53,319 nucleotides of DNA from an uncultured Ruminococcus sp. (GCA_900543095.1 UQQD01000013.1:1-53319), one strand, 5' to 3'; shown: positions 24,824 through 33,489, numbered from the stretch's first letter. A program made the numbers and translations. Notes: generated by a model from the sequence alone, not told the origin.

Positions 24824-26194
24824 TTACCTCTCGCTCAGAGGTACATAGTCTTTGTTTGTTGAGATGCTCATATAAGCAGGACGGATTATCTTTCCGCCGT
24901 TTACAAGCTCCTCAAGCCTGTGAGCGCTCCAGCCCGCAATACGCGCCGTAGCAAAAAGCGGTGTGTAAAGCTCACACGGAATGTCAAGCATACTATACAG
25001 CAAACCGCTGTAAAAGTCAACATTTGACGCAACACCCTTGTATATTTTTCTCTTGCGTCCGATAACCTCGGGAGCAAGCTTTTCAACCTTTTCATAAAGG
25101 TCAAATTCCTTGTTGTAGCTCTCAGCTTCGGCAAGCTTTTTAACTGATTTTTTCAATATCTTCTGACGCGGGTCGGATATAGTATAAACTGCGTGACCCA
25201 TACCGTAGATAAGTCCCTTGCGGTCAAACGCCTGTTTGTCAAGCAGCTTTTCAAGGTAATTTTCAATAGCCTCGTCGTCTTTCCAGTCGCAAACGTTTTG
25301 TTTAAGGTCCTCAAACATCTCAAACACCTTAACATTGGCACCTCCGTGCTTAGGTCCTTTGAGAGAAGCCAAAGCCGCAGCTATTGCCGAATAGGTGTCT
25401 GTGCCCGACGAGGTTACGACGTGCGTTGTAAAGGTTGAGTTGTTACCGCCGCCGTGCTCCATATGCAGAATAAGCGCCATATCCAAAACCTTTGCCTCAA
25501 GGTTAGTGTATTTGCGGTCGGGGCGCAAAAGCGACAGGATAACCTCTGCGGTTGACATGGTAGGCTCCGCACGGTGAATGTACAGGCTCTTGTCACGCAG
25601 GTAGTGATTGTATGCGTGATAGCCGTAAACCGAAAGCATCGGGAATACGGAAATAAGCTGAACGCACTGACGCATAACATTTTCAATGGAGGTGTCGTTC
25701 GGGTTCTTGTCATAACAGAACAGCGTAAGCACACTTCGTGCAATCGAGTTCATCATATCCTCGCTCGGTGCCTTTAATATTACGTCACGAACAAAGTTCT
25801 GGGGAAGGGTTCGGTACTGAACAAGCAGCTCCTTAAACTCCTTTAGCTGTTTCTTGTTTGGCATTGCGCCGAAAAGAAGCAGATATACAACCTCTTCAAA
25901 ACCAAAACGATCGTCCTCAAGAATACCGCCCACAATATCGTTGATGTTGTAGCCGCGGTAATAAAGCTCGCCGTCGCACGGAACGAGCTTGCCGTCAACA
26001 AGCTTGTTCTGAGTAATGGTAGAAATATCGGTAAGACCGGTCAAAACACCCTTTCCGTCAATATCACGAAGTCCGCGCTTTACATTGTATTTTGTGTAAA
26101 GCTCAGGATCGATCTTTGAATTAGCAACCATTTTATCTGCAAGAGCAATAATCTCAGGCGTAATGTCAGAATATTCACGGTTAATTTGCGTCAT
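24824..26194 (-). CDS. gltA: Citrate synthase
   Basis: About 456 residues. It condenses acetyl-CoA and oxaloacetate to citrate. Conserved parts include ELYYRGYNINDIV, LHMEHGGGNNSTFTTHVV (catalytic His region), SSGTDTYSAIAAALASLKGPKHGGAN, and GMGHAVYTISDPRQKIL with the second catalytic His; the CoA-site Asp is expected in ASNVDFYSGLLY. Longer than the ~370-residue Bacillus form, with an N-terminal extension. A GTG at 26203 is in frame, but SD AGGAGAG favours the ATG at 26194. Aconitase or isocitrate dehydrogenase genes are not next to it, so its use, probably in glutamate synthesis, is inferred. Confidence 0.94.
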   Translation of the reverse strand: MTQINREYSDITPEIIALADKMVANSKIDPELYTKYNVKRGLRDIDGKGVLTGLTDISTITQNKLVDGKLVPCDGELYYRGYNINDIVGGILEDDRFGFEEVVYLLLFGAMPNKKQLKEFKELLVQYRTLPQNFVRDVILKAPSEDMMNSIARSVLTLFCYDKNPNDTSIENVMRQCVQLISVFPMLSVYGYHAYNHYLRDKSLYIHRAEPTMSTAEVILSLLRPDRKYTNLEAKVLDMALILHMEHGGGNNSTFTTHVVTSSGTDTYSAIAAALASLKGPKHGGANVKVFEMFEDLKQNVCDWKDDEAIENYLEKLLDKQAFDRKGLIYGMGHAVYTISDPRQKILKKSVKKLAEAESYNKEFDLYEKVEKLAPEVIGRKRKIYKGVASNVDFYSGLLYSMLDIPCELYTPLFATARIAGWSAHRLEELVNGGKIIRPAYMSISTNKDYVPLSER

Positions 26195-26430
26195 AAGATT
26201 CACTCTCCTAAACTAATTATTCTATATAAGATATTATATCATACAATTCCAAAAAAAGGAATATACAAACTTGCAGAAGTGTTGAACTTTTTTGCAAAAA
26301 CTTTATATACTTTTACGCATAATTTGATTTTTAAAATTCACTATCCTGCAAAATTTGTTTTTATTTGACATAGTGTTGCCTTTTTACTGCAATAATCAGA
26401 TTCAAATAATTCATATTTTGACAATCGCAC

Positions 26431-26466
26431 AAAAAACCAAAGCGGAGCGTCCGTAAGACGCTCCGC
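26431..26466 (-). terminator. Terminator of htrA
   Basis: GCGGAGCGTC (26442-26451) pairs with GACGCTCCGC (26457-26466) around a 5-nt loop. On the minus strand TTTGGTTTTTT follows. The gap 26204-26430 upstream of gltA shows AT-rich DNA with a TATAAT (26238-26233, minus) but no good -35. Confidence 0.88.
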
Positions 26467-26482
26467 CTAAAGCATCGGCTTA

Positions 26483-28243
26483 TCATTTATCTGTCTGAAG
26501 TGTTATCTCAATTTCTCCGTCACTGCTGTCGGAATATCTGTAATACTTAATATTAATCTTGTCGCCCTCTTTGTGGTTTTCAAGCACCTCATAAACCTGA
26601 GAGAATGTGGTCACTTCCTGACCGTCAACCTCGGTTATTATGTCCTCCGACTGAAGATCTGTGTTTGCACACGGTCCGTCGGAAGCAATCTCGTCAACAA
26701 GAATACCCTGAGGTATTCCGTACTGCTCGGCGACTGACGAAGAAACCGCTGTTCCCGTTATACCGATTTTCACTCTGCCCTCAACGTAGCCGTGTTTCAT
26801 AAGGTTGTCAACAATATCCTTCGCCGTTGCGGACGGAATGGCAAAGCCCATTCCCTCGTACTTTTCGGAAACGATTTTTGACGTTGCAATCCCGATCACC
26901 TGACCGTAGAGATTTACAATAGGTCCACCCGAATTGCCGGGATTTATTGCGGCGTCTGTCTGAATGTATTTTACAAGGCTCTTCGACGAGCTTTCACGGT
27001 TGATTGCCGAAACAACGCCCTTTGTCAGCGAATTTTGAAAATCAAGTCCGCCGGGATTGCCGATAACTATAATGTCCTCGCCAAGCTCAACAGCTTCCGA
27101 ATCTCCGAACTTTGCGGGAGAAAGGTCCTTTGCGTCGTCCATTTTCAGCACGGCGATGTCAGTGCGTGAGTCCACTCCCACAACGCCTGCGCTGTATTTT
27201 TTGCCGTCTGCGGTAACTATCCGTATAGCATACATAGTCTTGCTGTTGCCCACAACGTGAGCGTTTGTGACAACATATCCGTCCTCCGTAATTATTATGC
27301 CGCTGCCTTGGGATGCGGTATTTTCGGCATTGTCATCCGCCTTGTCGGAATAGCACAAAACGCCGACTACAGAATCTGACGTTTTATTAAAAGCATATTC
27401 TGCGGTGTATCCGTCGTTTTTGTCTGCGTCCTTAGGCTTGCTTTCAAGGTCAAGTCCCTTGTAATCGGGGTTTGCCTTGTCGCTGTAATCGCTCTCGTCG
27501 TGCTTTGTCTGAGGAGCTGCGGTAGCGTCGGGAATATTGTCATATCCGCCCTGCGGAAGCGTAAAAGAAAACTGCGGATTGCTTTTATCGGAAAAACCCT
27601 TTGATTTGGCTTTATCTGTAAATACAAACACAAGCAAACCCACTATGCTTGCAACGAGCAGTAGACTGAGTACGATTATAACCGCAATCAGACCTTTGCC
27701 GCTGTTGTTTTTTTGCGGTGCGGGCTGATGTGCGGTCGGCTGAGGATAACCGCCGCTAAACTGCGGTTGCTGAGAATAAACATTTGGATTTTGAGTCGGC
27801 TGCTGTATCGGTCGGGACTCGCCGTAGCTTTGGTACGAGTTCGGAGCATAACCGCCGTAGCTCTGATTGTTACCTGTATTTTGCCGTGAACCGCCGTACA
27901 CCGTATTATTTAGGGGCTGAGCCTGACCAAAGCCCGTTTGTTGGGGCTGCTGAACATATCTGTTTTGATTCGGATAGTTTTGGGCGTTATAGGCAGGCGT
28001 CTGCGGTTCGGAACTAAATTGCGTAGCCTGTGCAGACTGTTGTTCGGGACTGAAGGGAGCGTTTTCGCTATTCGGGGCTGTATCCTCGGTTCTGTTCAGC
28101 AGAGGCTGTTGGGGTTCGTAATCAAAAGTCTGAGGATCACCTGCATTTTCACCGTGATAAACTGAATCTGCGTTGGTTTTTTCGGTAAATGGCTTTTGCG
28201 GTTTTGAGCCGTAAAAGTCGTTTCCAAAATTATTGTTATCCAT
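26483..28243 (-). CDS. htrA: HtrA-type membrane serine protease with a long disordered cytoplasmic tail
   Basis: 586 residues. The first ~185 residues are Gln/Asn/Pro/Tyr-rich low-complexity sequence (QPQQTGFGQAQP, SYGGYAPNSYQSYGESRP) predicted cytoplasmic. One membrane helix follows (about 187-208). The extracytoplasmic trypsin-like domain has the triad His in VTNAHVVGN (near 328), Asp in DSRTDIAVL (near 362) and Ser in NPGNSGGPIV (near 439). A PDZ domain closes the protein (about 485-580). HtrA proteases remove misfolded exported proteins. It is monocistronic. The N-terminal tail is much longer than in Bacillus HtrA and is the odd part. Confidence 0.93.
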   Translation of the reverse strand: MDNNNFGNDFYGSKPQKPFTEKTNADSVYHGENAGDPQTFDYEPQQPLLNRTEDTAPNSENAPFSPEQQSAQATQFSSEPQTPAYNAQNYPNQNRYVQQPQQTGFGQAQPLNNTVYGGSRQNTGNNQSYGGYAPNSYQSYGESRPIQQPTQNPNVYSQQPQFSGGYPQPTAHQPAPQKNNSGKGLIAVIIVLSLLLVASIVGLLVFVFTDKAKSKGFSDKSNPQFSFTLPQGGYDNIPDATAAPQTKHDESDYSDKANPDYKGLDLESKPKDADKNDGYTAEYAFNKTSDSVVGVLCYSDKADDNAENTASQGSGIIITEDGYVVTNAHVVGNSKTMYAIRIVTADGKKYSAGVVGVDSRTDIAVLKMDDAKDLSPAKFGDSEAVELGEDIIVIGNPGGLDFQNSLTKGVVSAINRESSSKSLVKYIQTDAAINPGNSGGPIVNLYGQVIGIATSKIVSEKYEGMGFAIPSATAKDIVDNLMKHGYVEGRVKIGITGTAVSSSVAEQYGIPQGILVDEIASDGPCANTDLQSEDIITEVDGQEVTTFSQVYEVLENHKEGDKINIKYYRYSDSSDGEIEITLQTDK

Positions 28244-28253
28244 AATTTATCCT

Positions 28254-28281
28254 GTATGATGTAGTCAAGGCTGCATCATAC
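28254..28281. promoter_or_regulatory. Inverted repeat upstream of htrA
   Basis: GTATGATG (28254-28261) and CATCATAC (28274-28281) are perfect 8-bp arms with a 12-bp spacer, 10 bp upstream of the htrA ATG. It could be an operator or a leader hairpin; the sequence does not decide. Confidence 0.35.
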
Positions 28282-28318
28282 CCTTTCATAAGATTTACAC
28301 TCGCCTCAAATAAAGCGC

Positions 28319-28361
28319 ATATAAAAAGCCGAGGGAGTGTAGCGACTGAAGCTTTTTATAT
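28319..28361 (-). terminator. Possible terminator of the DUF3267 remnant
   Basis: ATATAAAAAGC (28319-28329) and GCTTTTTATAT (28351-28361) are perfect 11-bp arms with a 21-nt loop. On the minus strand it lies just after the remnant's stop. The stem is AT-rich, so this is tentative. Confidence 0.35.
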
Positions 28362-28384
28362 TCAGTAAGCCAAATATGATTCAT

Positions 28385-28609
28385 TTATTTTGTGTAAAAA
28401 ATCTGCTTCGGTCCCGTATCGCGCATAAGAGTATCAGGTGAGCGGAATCGGAAAAGATACAGCAACGTATCATAGAGATCTCCCACACATCCGCCGATAT
28501 GTATAGCAAGAAGCACTGCGCAGCAAAGCTTATCCCCTGCGTTTTCAAAGAAAAATATCGGAATGAGGAAAACCGGGGTAAATACAAAAAAACGGAGCGA
28601 GCAGAGCAA
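28385..28609 (-). pseudogene. Truncated DUF3267-like membrane protein remnant
   Basis: A minus-strand frame ending at 28385 encodes two hydrophobic stretches and the C-terminal pattern HIGGCVGDLYDTLLYLF ... DTLMRDTGPKQIFY. The H-x(3)-C-x-GD and late DTG...FY pattern recalls the C-terminal end of DUF3267 membrane proteins. About 70 residues remain, whereas DUF3267 proteins are usually around 180. Upstream in frame there is a stop (TGA near 28623), no ATG and no SD, so the N-terminal half with its HE-type motif is gone. I call it a decayed gene. A run of seven A near 28586-28592 is a possible frameshift site. The family call is from memory of the pattern and needs a profile search. Confidence 0.45.
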
Positions 28610-28631
28610 GCAACCGGGGCCGATTCAGAAT

Positions 28632-28660
28632 TTTACGTTTATACTATTATATAACGTAAA
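28632..28660. repeat. AT-rich inverted repeat
   Basis: TTTACGTT (28632-28639) and AACGTAAA (28653-28660) are perfect inverted arms around a 13-bp AT-only-like spacer. It lies at the upstream edge of the DUF3267 remnant. Between here and the fba promoter (28661-28765) I see only AT-rich DNA. Confidence 0.4.
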
Positions 28661-28765
28661 TTTTTTAAAAGCAACTGCGTTATGCAATAATAATGTGATT
28701 TTATACTGAAAATTAAGTGATTTTTCAAAGTCGTTAAAATATTATCAAAAAATTCTTTAAAACAC

Positions 28766-28794
28766 TTTATCTTTGCAGGATTTTATTGTATAAT
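28766..28794 (+). promoter_or_regulatory. Promoter of fba
   Basis: TATAAT (28789-28794) is perfect; the -35 at 17-bp spacing, TTTATC, is weak. It lies about 60 nt upstream of the fba ATG in AT-rich DNA. Confidence 0.5.
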
Positions 28795-28856
28795 AATATT
28801 AACTCAGTAGGAAAAGACGTTTTTCTGTTGAAATCTAAACTTAAAGGAAGATCAAA

Positions 28857-29723
28857 ATGCCATTAGTAAACGCTAAAGAAATGCTTACAAAAGCAAAGGC
28901 AGGACACTACGCAGTAGGTCAGTTCAACATCAACAACCTTGAATGGACAAAGTCAATTCTTTTGACGGCTCAGGAGCTTAACTCTCCGGTTATTCTCGGT
29001 GTTTCCGAGGGTGCAGGCAAATATATGTGCGGCTTCAAGACAGTTGTCGGTATGGTAAACGGAATGCTCGACGAGCTTAACATCACGGTTCCCGTTGCGC
29101 TTCACCTTGACCACGGCACATACGAAGGCGCAAAGAAGTGCATTGAAGCAGGCTTCAGCTCAATTATGTTCGACGGTTCACATTATCCGATCGAAGAAAA
29201 CGTTGAAAAAACAAAGGAGCTTGTTGCTATCTGCAACGAAAAGGGACTTTCTATTGAAGCAGAAGTAGGCGCTATCGGCGGTGAAGAAGACGGTGTTATC
29301 GGCGAGGGCGAATGTGCAGATCCTCAGGAATGTAAAATGATCGCCGACCTCGGCGTAACAATGCTTGCCGCAGGTATCGGCAACATTCACGGCAAATATC
29401 CCGCAAACTGGAAGGGCCTCAGCTTTGAAACGCTTGACGCTGTTCAGCAGCTTACAGGCGCAATGCCTCTTGTACTTCACGGCGGCACGGGTATTCCCGC
29501 AGATATGATTAAAAAGGCAATCTCGCTCGGCGTTTCAAAAATCAACGTAAACACAGAGTGTCAGCTCGCATTTGCCGAAGCTACAAGAAAGTATATCGAA
29601 GCAGGCAAAGACCTTGAGGGCAAGGGATTTGACCCAAGAAAGCTCCTTGCACCGGGTGCAGAAGCTATCAAGGCTACCGTAAAAGAAAAGATGGAACTCT
29701 TCGGTTCGGTAAACAAGGCTTAA
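28857..29723 (+). CDS. fba: Class II fructose-bisphosphate aldolase
   Basis: 288 residues. It cleaves fructose-1,6-bisphosphate to dihydroxyacetone phosphate and glyceraldehyde-3-phosphate in glycolysis. Zinc-dependent class II features are present: ALHLDHGTYEG, SIMFDGSHYPIEENV, EAEVGAIGGEEDGV, GNIHGKYP and LHGGTGIP with zinc-binding His residues, then KINVNTECQLAF. SD AAAGGAAG precedes the ATG. Codon use is highly biased (for example repeated GCA and AAG) compared with its neighbours, as expected for an abundant enzyme. It is monocistronic with its own promoter and terminator. Tagatose-bisphosphate aldolase is the nearest alternative. Confidence 0.94.
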   Translation: MPLVNAKEMLTKAKAGHYAVGQFNINNLEWTKSILLTAQELNSPVILGVSEGAGKYMCGFKTVVGMVNGMLDELNITVPVALHLDHGTYEGAKKCIEAGFSSIMFDGSHYPIEENVEKTKELVAICNEKGLSIEAEVGAIGGEEDGVIGEGECADPQECKMIADLGVTMLAAGIGNIHGKYPANWKGLSFETLDAVQQLTGAMPLVLHGGTGIPADMIKKAISLGVSKINVNTECQLAFAEATRKYIEAGKDLEGKGFDPRKLLAPGAEAIKATVKEKMELFGSVNKA

Positions 29724-29742
29724 TTCATACCTATTTAAATCA

Positions 29743-29780
29743 AAAACGGGACGCAAACTTCTGCGCCCCGTTATTTTTCT
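29743..29780. terminator. Bidirectional terminator of fba and the LysR gene
   Basis: AACGGG-CGCA pairs with TGCG-CCCGTT (29746-29756 with 29763-29773, one A/C mismatch) around a 6-nt loop. ATTTTT follows on the plus strand and TTTTTGA on the minus strand. Confidence 0.85.
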
Positions 29781-29785
29781 GCCTT

Positions 29786-30724
29786 TTAATTTTCTTTATT
29801 CTGTTCTTTGATACCGAGATAGCGTTTTATCTCATCAATATAAAGCCTGCCCGTATCGCTGAGAACAATGTTGCTTCTGATTATATAACCTATCTCCATA
29901 ACGCTGTTGGGATTTGAGTCGTCCGCTTTAAACGGTACGGCTACATAATCCGTGCCGTTAAGCTCCTCGCAGATTATTCCCGAACAAAGCGTGTAACCGT
30001 TTAATCCGACCATAAGGTTGAGCATAGTCGCTCTGTCACAGGTCTTAATAATTCGGGGATATTCGTTGGTGCTGAGTATCTCCTCGGCAAGATAAAATGA
30101 ACTGCCGTCACCCTGCTCAAACGAAAGACACGGGTAATCCGAGAGCTGTTCTATGGTGATTGATTTCTTTTTTGCAAGCGGATGACCTTTCCACAAATAC
30201 ACATAGGCGTTGCAGTTTATCAGCTTATGAAACTCTACTCCGTTGCTTGTAAGCAGCTTTTGAATGACCTTACGGTTAAAGTCGCTCAGATAGAGAATAC
30301 CTATTTCGCTTTTAAGGGTGCTTACGTCGGTTATGACCTCAAGCGTTTTACATTCCCTTATCGCAAACTCGTATTTTGACGTATCAAAGGTCTTTACCGT
30401 TTCGACAAACGCCTTAACGGCAAAGGAATAGTGCTGAGTGGAAACGCCGAATCTCTTTTTTATATTACTGCGTTTTCCGAATTTTTCAAGCAGGTTTTCA
30501 TATTGGCTGTAAACCTGACGGGCATAAAGGATAAACTCGGCGCCCTCGGCTGTAAGCGTAACGCCTCGTCCGCTGCGGTTAAACACGGTTATTCCAAGCT
30601 CCCTTTCAAGCTCCTTGACAGAGTTGGTGAGTGACGGCTGAGAAATAAAAAGCTGTTCCGCCGCCTTGTTCATCGAGCCTGTTCGGGTTATTGTAATAGC
30701 ATAATTCAGTTGTTGAAGCGTCAT
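29786..30724 (-). CDS. LysR-family transcriptional regulator
   Basis: 312 residues. The N-terminal winged helix-turn-helix is standard: LQQLNYAITITRTGSMNKAAEQLFISQPSLTNSVKELERELGITVFNR. The C-terminal effector domain contains GILYLSDFNRKV and LWKGHPLAKKKSITIEQLSDYPCLSFEQG. LysR regulators usually act at a divergent neighbour, but here the upstream neighbour is the histidine kinase on the same strand, 60 nt away, so either it shares that transcript or has a promoter in the short gap. SD-like GGCGGGA precedes the ATG. The target and ligand cannot be told. Confidence 0.92.
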   Translation of the reverse strand: MTLQQLNYAITITRTGSMNKAAEQLFISQPSLTNSVKELERELGITVFNRSGRGVTLTAEGAEFILYARQVYSQYENLLEKFGKRSNIKKRFGVSTQHYSFAVKAFVETVKTFDTSKYEFAIRECKTLEVITDVSTLKSEIGILYLSDFNRKVIQKLLTSNGVEFHKLINCNAYVYLWKGHPLAKKKSITIEQLSDYPCLSFEQGDGSSFYLAEEILSTNEYPRIIKTCDRATMLNLMVGLNGYTLCSGIICEELNGTDYVAVPFKADDSNPNSVMEIGYIIRSNIVLSDTGRLYIDEIKRYLGIKEQNKEN

Positions 30725-30784
30725 AATATCCCGCCTTTTTCAGATTTTTATTCTGTCACAAATAAAGCACATATTTCCCCCGTT

Positions 30785-32125
30785 TTATTTCCTTGTCGGT
30801 TTTTTCAGCGGAAGTTCAACAGTAAAGCATACTGTGTCGCCCTTATTTGCGGCGTTTATTTTGCCCTTGTGCTGATCAACAACCGTTTTTGCTATCGAAA
30901 GTCCTATACCGTAACCGCCCGTTTCCTTTGAACGTGACGAGTCGGTGCGATAAAATCGGTCAAACAAGTGCTTTATGTCCTCGTCGCTGAGCCTTTCGCT
31001 TGTATTGGAAATTTCAAGCTTTGCATACAAGCCCGCAGATGTCAGCGATACCGTTATTTCTCCGCCGTCCGAGCAATATTTTACGGCGTTGTCGCAAAGC
31101 ACAGAAACAAGTCTTTCTATGCCCTTCTGAATTCCGTTTATAGTTATACCGGGGCTTACATTCAGACTCAGCGTCTTGCCCTGACCTTCGGCTCTCGGGA
31201 GGAAGTCCGACGCTTTTTCCTCTACGAGCGCAGAAAAATCTATCGGCGCAAACTCTTCCTTTTGCTCGCCGCTGCTGTCCATTCGTGAAAGAGTGAGCAT
31301 CTCCTCAACAAGTCCGCTCATATTATTAACCTGACGTTTAATCTTATCTATGGTCGGATTTTCTCCCATTGTCAGTTCCAGCACGTCGGCGTTGACCTGA
31401 ATTGCCGCAAGCGGAGTTTTAAGCTCGTGACTCGCATCGGTAATAAACCGTTTTTGCATTTCAATGTTGCTCTTGAGCGGCGCAATCGCTTTTTTTGATA
31501 AAATCCATACAAACAATGCAGCAAACGCCATTGAAATTACGGCAATAAAAATTGAAGTGCGTGTAAGGCTGTTGCGCGACTCTATCATCGCATAGCAATC
31601 CACAAAATAAATCTCTGTATTGCCGTCATCATCGGGGACTTTCAGATAATAATATCTGCCGCAGTGGCTTTCGTTTGACGGGTTGTTCGTTGCGGCCGCA
31701 ATATATTTTTGGACCTCATATATTGACTCAGCAGCAACGCTTGAAAGGTCTGCGTCAATAATGTTGTCGTCCGAATCAACCTTAACCCAAAAATGCCTCG
31801 TTGTATAACGGGTTTCATCTGTAAGTTTCAGCCCGAATCCCAAGTCGATAAACGGCATTTGATTCTCGTCAAATGTCGCAGTTTCTCCGAAAAGCCGAAT
31901 ATACGGCTCGTCGCCGCTGCTTTGCACTTCGGAGATGTCTTTGTATTCAACATCAATTTCGGGAATTGTTCCGCCGTATTTTTCAAGCAAAGTAAGGAGA
32001 ATATGTGCGTTGCGGTTTATCTGTGCGGTATATCCCACGTTTATCGTGCCGATAATCAATACCGTTATAAACAAAAACGCACCCATTTCAATTAATATAA
32101 TATGCCGACGAAGTTTCGTGAACAT
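30785..32125 (-). CDS. Membrane sensor histidine kinase of the relQ operon
   Basis: 446 residues. Two membrane helices (about 9-29 and 190-210) bracket an extracellular sensor of about 160 residues. The H-box DASHELKTPLAAIQVNADVL carries the phosphorylated His near residue 233. The ATPase domain shows N-box LCDNAVKYC, F-box LFDRFYRTDSSRSKE and G2 GGYGIGLSI. There is no obvious HAMP domain between the second helix and the H-box, only a short linker. It starts 4 nt after the response regulator, whose end carries its SD (AAAGGAG). Third gene of the relQ operon. Signal unknown. Confidence 0.92.
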   Translation of the reverse strand: MFTKLRRHIILIEMGAFLFITVLIIGTINVGYTAQINRNAHILLTLLEKYGGTIPEIDVEYKDISEVQSSGDEPYIRLFGETATFDENQMPFIDLGFGLKLTDETRYTTRHFWVKVDSDDNIIDADLSSVAAESIYEVQKYIAAATNNPSNESHCGRYYYLKVPDDDGNTEIYFVDCYAMIESRNSLTRTSIFIAVISMAFAALFVWILSKKAIAPLKSNIEMQKRFITDASHELKTPLAAIQVNADVLELTMGENPTIDKIKRQVNNMSGLVEEMLTLSRMDSSGEQKEEFAPIDFSALVEEKASDFLPRAEGQGKTLSLNVSPGITINGIQKGIERLVSVLCDNAVKYCSDGGEITVSLTSAGLYAKLEISNTSERLSDEDIKHLFDRFYRTDSSRSKETGGYGIGLSIAKTVVDQHKGKINAANKGDTVCFTVELPLKKPTRK

Positions 32126-32129
32126 AACC

Positions 32130-32801
32130 TTACTCCTTTTCCCGCAAACAGTATCCCGTCTTTTCGTCCGACGCTATCTCGACGGAAGCGTTGACCGATT
32201 TAAGCTTGTTTCGCAGATAACCGATATACAGAATAACGGTGTGTTCGTCGCCTTTCTCATCGTTCCATATTTTTTCGATAAGAGTATCGGACTTAATGTA
32301 TTTGTCCTTGTGGTTGATAAGAAATTCAAGCAATTCTATCTCTTTGCCCGCAAGTCTGAGCGATGTATCGCCGTTTGAGATTTTTAAAGCTTCGGTATCA
32401 AGCGTGATGTTCCCGCAAACGAACAGATTTGAATTATATGTATTGTTCCTGCGTAAAAGAACGTTTATTCTTGCGATAAGCTCGTCCTTGTTAAACGGCT
32501 TTGTAAGGTAATCGTCGGCGCCCGTATTAAGCCCGTTTACCTTATCCGAAACCTGGGATTTTGCCGTAAGCATAAGTACGGGTGTATTATTATGCTCTGC
32601 TCTGAGTTTTTTGAGAACCTCTATTCCGTCCATTCCGGGCATCATAATATCAAGTATAATGCAATCATAAAAATTTTCTTCCGCTTTATTGCAGGCAGAA
32701 ATACCGTCATATACAATATCGCTTTCAAGCTTGTTGAATTTTAAAATTATGCCGATAGCGTCGGCAATATCCTTTTCATCGTCCGCTACAAGTATTCTCA
32801 T
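32130..32801 (-). CDS. OmpR/PhoB-type response regulator of the relQ operon
   Basis: 223 residues. The receiver begins MRILVADDEKD, with phosphoacceptor Asp in CIILDIMMPGMDG near residue 51, the Thr in LMLTAKSQ and Lys in LTKPFNKDEL. The winged helix has RLAGKEIELLEFLINH and DEHTVILYIGYLRNKLK. Its ATG overlaps the relQ stop by one base in a TAATG junction, and SD GGAGAAAT lies within relQ, so its translation depends on relQ translation. This places a phosphorelay under the same control as an alarmone synthetase. Confidence 0.93.
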   Translation of the reverse strand: MRILVADDEKDIADAIGIILKFNKLESDIVYDGISACNKAEENFYDCIILDIMMPGMDGIEVLKKLRAEHNNTPVLMLTAKSQVSDKVNGLNTGADDYLTKPFNKDELIARINVLLRRNNTYNSNLFVCGNITLDTEALKISNGDTSLRLAGKEIELLEFLINHKDKYIKSDTLIEKIWNDEKGDEHTVILYIGYLRNKLKSVNASVEIASDEKTGYCLREKE

Positions 32802-33403
32802 TATATTTCTCCGTTAATCATTTGTCTTACCGTTTGCATAGTAAGGTCGGTTGAAGCCATTTCTTCCGCACAGCGTTTGAGTTCTTTGCGAATGAGTTCT
32901 ACGTTTTTGATTTCTTTTTTGTAGTGAAGGGTGTGTTCAAGCGCCGCCCAGCAGTCCTGAGCAATCGTGCGTATCTGAATTTCAACAGGAACGTGCTTTG
33001 TTTCGCCGGGAAGACTTACGTCAAAGTATACTATCATATGATAGCTTCGGTAGCCGTTCGGCTTTGGTTTTGATATGTAATCCTTTTCTTCAAGCACATC
33101 AAAGTCCTCCGTTGCCCGAAGCATATCTGCAATCAAATACACATCGTCAACAAAGCTGCATATCACCCTTACGCCGACTGCGTCGTGAATTTTGGTAAGA
33201 GCGTTATCTATCGTAGGCTCAAGACCTTTTCGGCGAAGCTTTTCCAGCATACTTTCTTCGGTCTTTATTCTTCCCTCATAATGCTCAATAGGATCGTGAA
33301 GTCCGTTTGCCTTGCAATAGCACTTTATAAGCTCAATGTTTGTAAGCATCTGCTTCAGCGCACTTTCAAGAATAAAAAGGTTTTTGCCGTAAAAACCGTC
33401 CAT
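32801..33403 (-). CDS. relQ: Small alarmone synthetase, RelQ-like (p)ppGpp synthase
   Basis: 200 residues, the size of single-domain small alarmone synthetases. They transfer pyrophosphate from ATP to GDP/GTP to make (p)ppGpp. No HD hydrolase domain is present. Synthetase motifs: GRIKTEESMLEKLRRKG, IHDAVGVRVICSFVDDVY, the G-loop region KPNGYRSYHMIV with the base-stacking Tyr, and VEIQIRTIAQDCWAALEHTLHYK. It is the first gene of an operon with a response regulator and kinase, with a leader that holds two alternative hairpins right after the promoter. RelQ and RelP cannot be separated by eye. SD AGGGGG precedes the ATG. Confidence 0.92.
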   Translation of the reverse strand: MDGFYGKNLFILESALKQMLTNIELIKCYCKANGLHDPIEHYEGRIKTEESMLEKLRRKGLEPTIDNALTKIHDAVGVRVICSFVDDVYLIADMLRATEDFDVLEEKDYISKPKPNGYRSYHMIVYFDVSLPGETKHVPVEIQIRTIAQDCWAALEHTLHYKKEIKNVELIRKELKRCAEEMASTDLTMQTVRQMINGEI

Positions 33404-33437
33404 TTAAGCTTTCCCCCTCATATTAAAATCCCGATAC

Positions 33438-33484
33438 GGCACCCGCCGCCTAAGCGGCAGGGAATATTTGCACTTAGGTTGTAT
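33438..33484 (-). promoter_or_regulatory. Leader element C, copy 1 (relQ leader, alternative hairpins)
   Basis: On the minus-strand RNA, starting almost at the predicted transcription start, CCUAAGUG (33478-33471) can pair with CGCUUAGG (33456-33449), or CCUGCCGC (33461-33454) can pair with GCGGCGGG (33449-33442). The two hairpins share 33449-33456 and exclude each other. The non-Watson-Crick positions are G.U pairs on the minus strand and would be C/A mismatches on the plus strand, which points to RNA made from the minus strand. The same element lies in the ilvB leader. No T-run follows, so any control could act on the relQ ribosome site. Confidence 0.55.
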
Positions 33485-33489
33485 TAAAT

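Noticed and set aside
33438..33484. Element C as a ykkC-type ppGpp riboswitch
   Set aside because: The gene context is suggestive, but the conserved ykkC core sequences are not visible and the element is too short.
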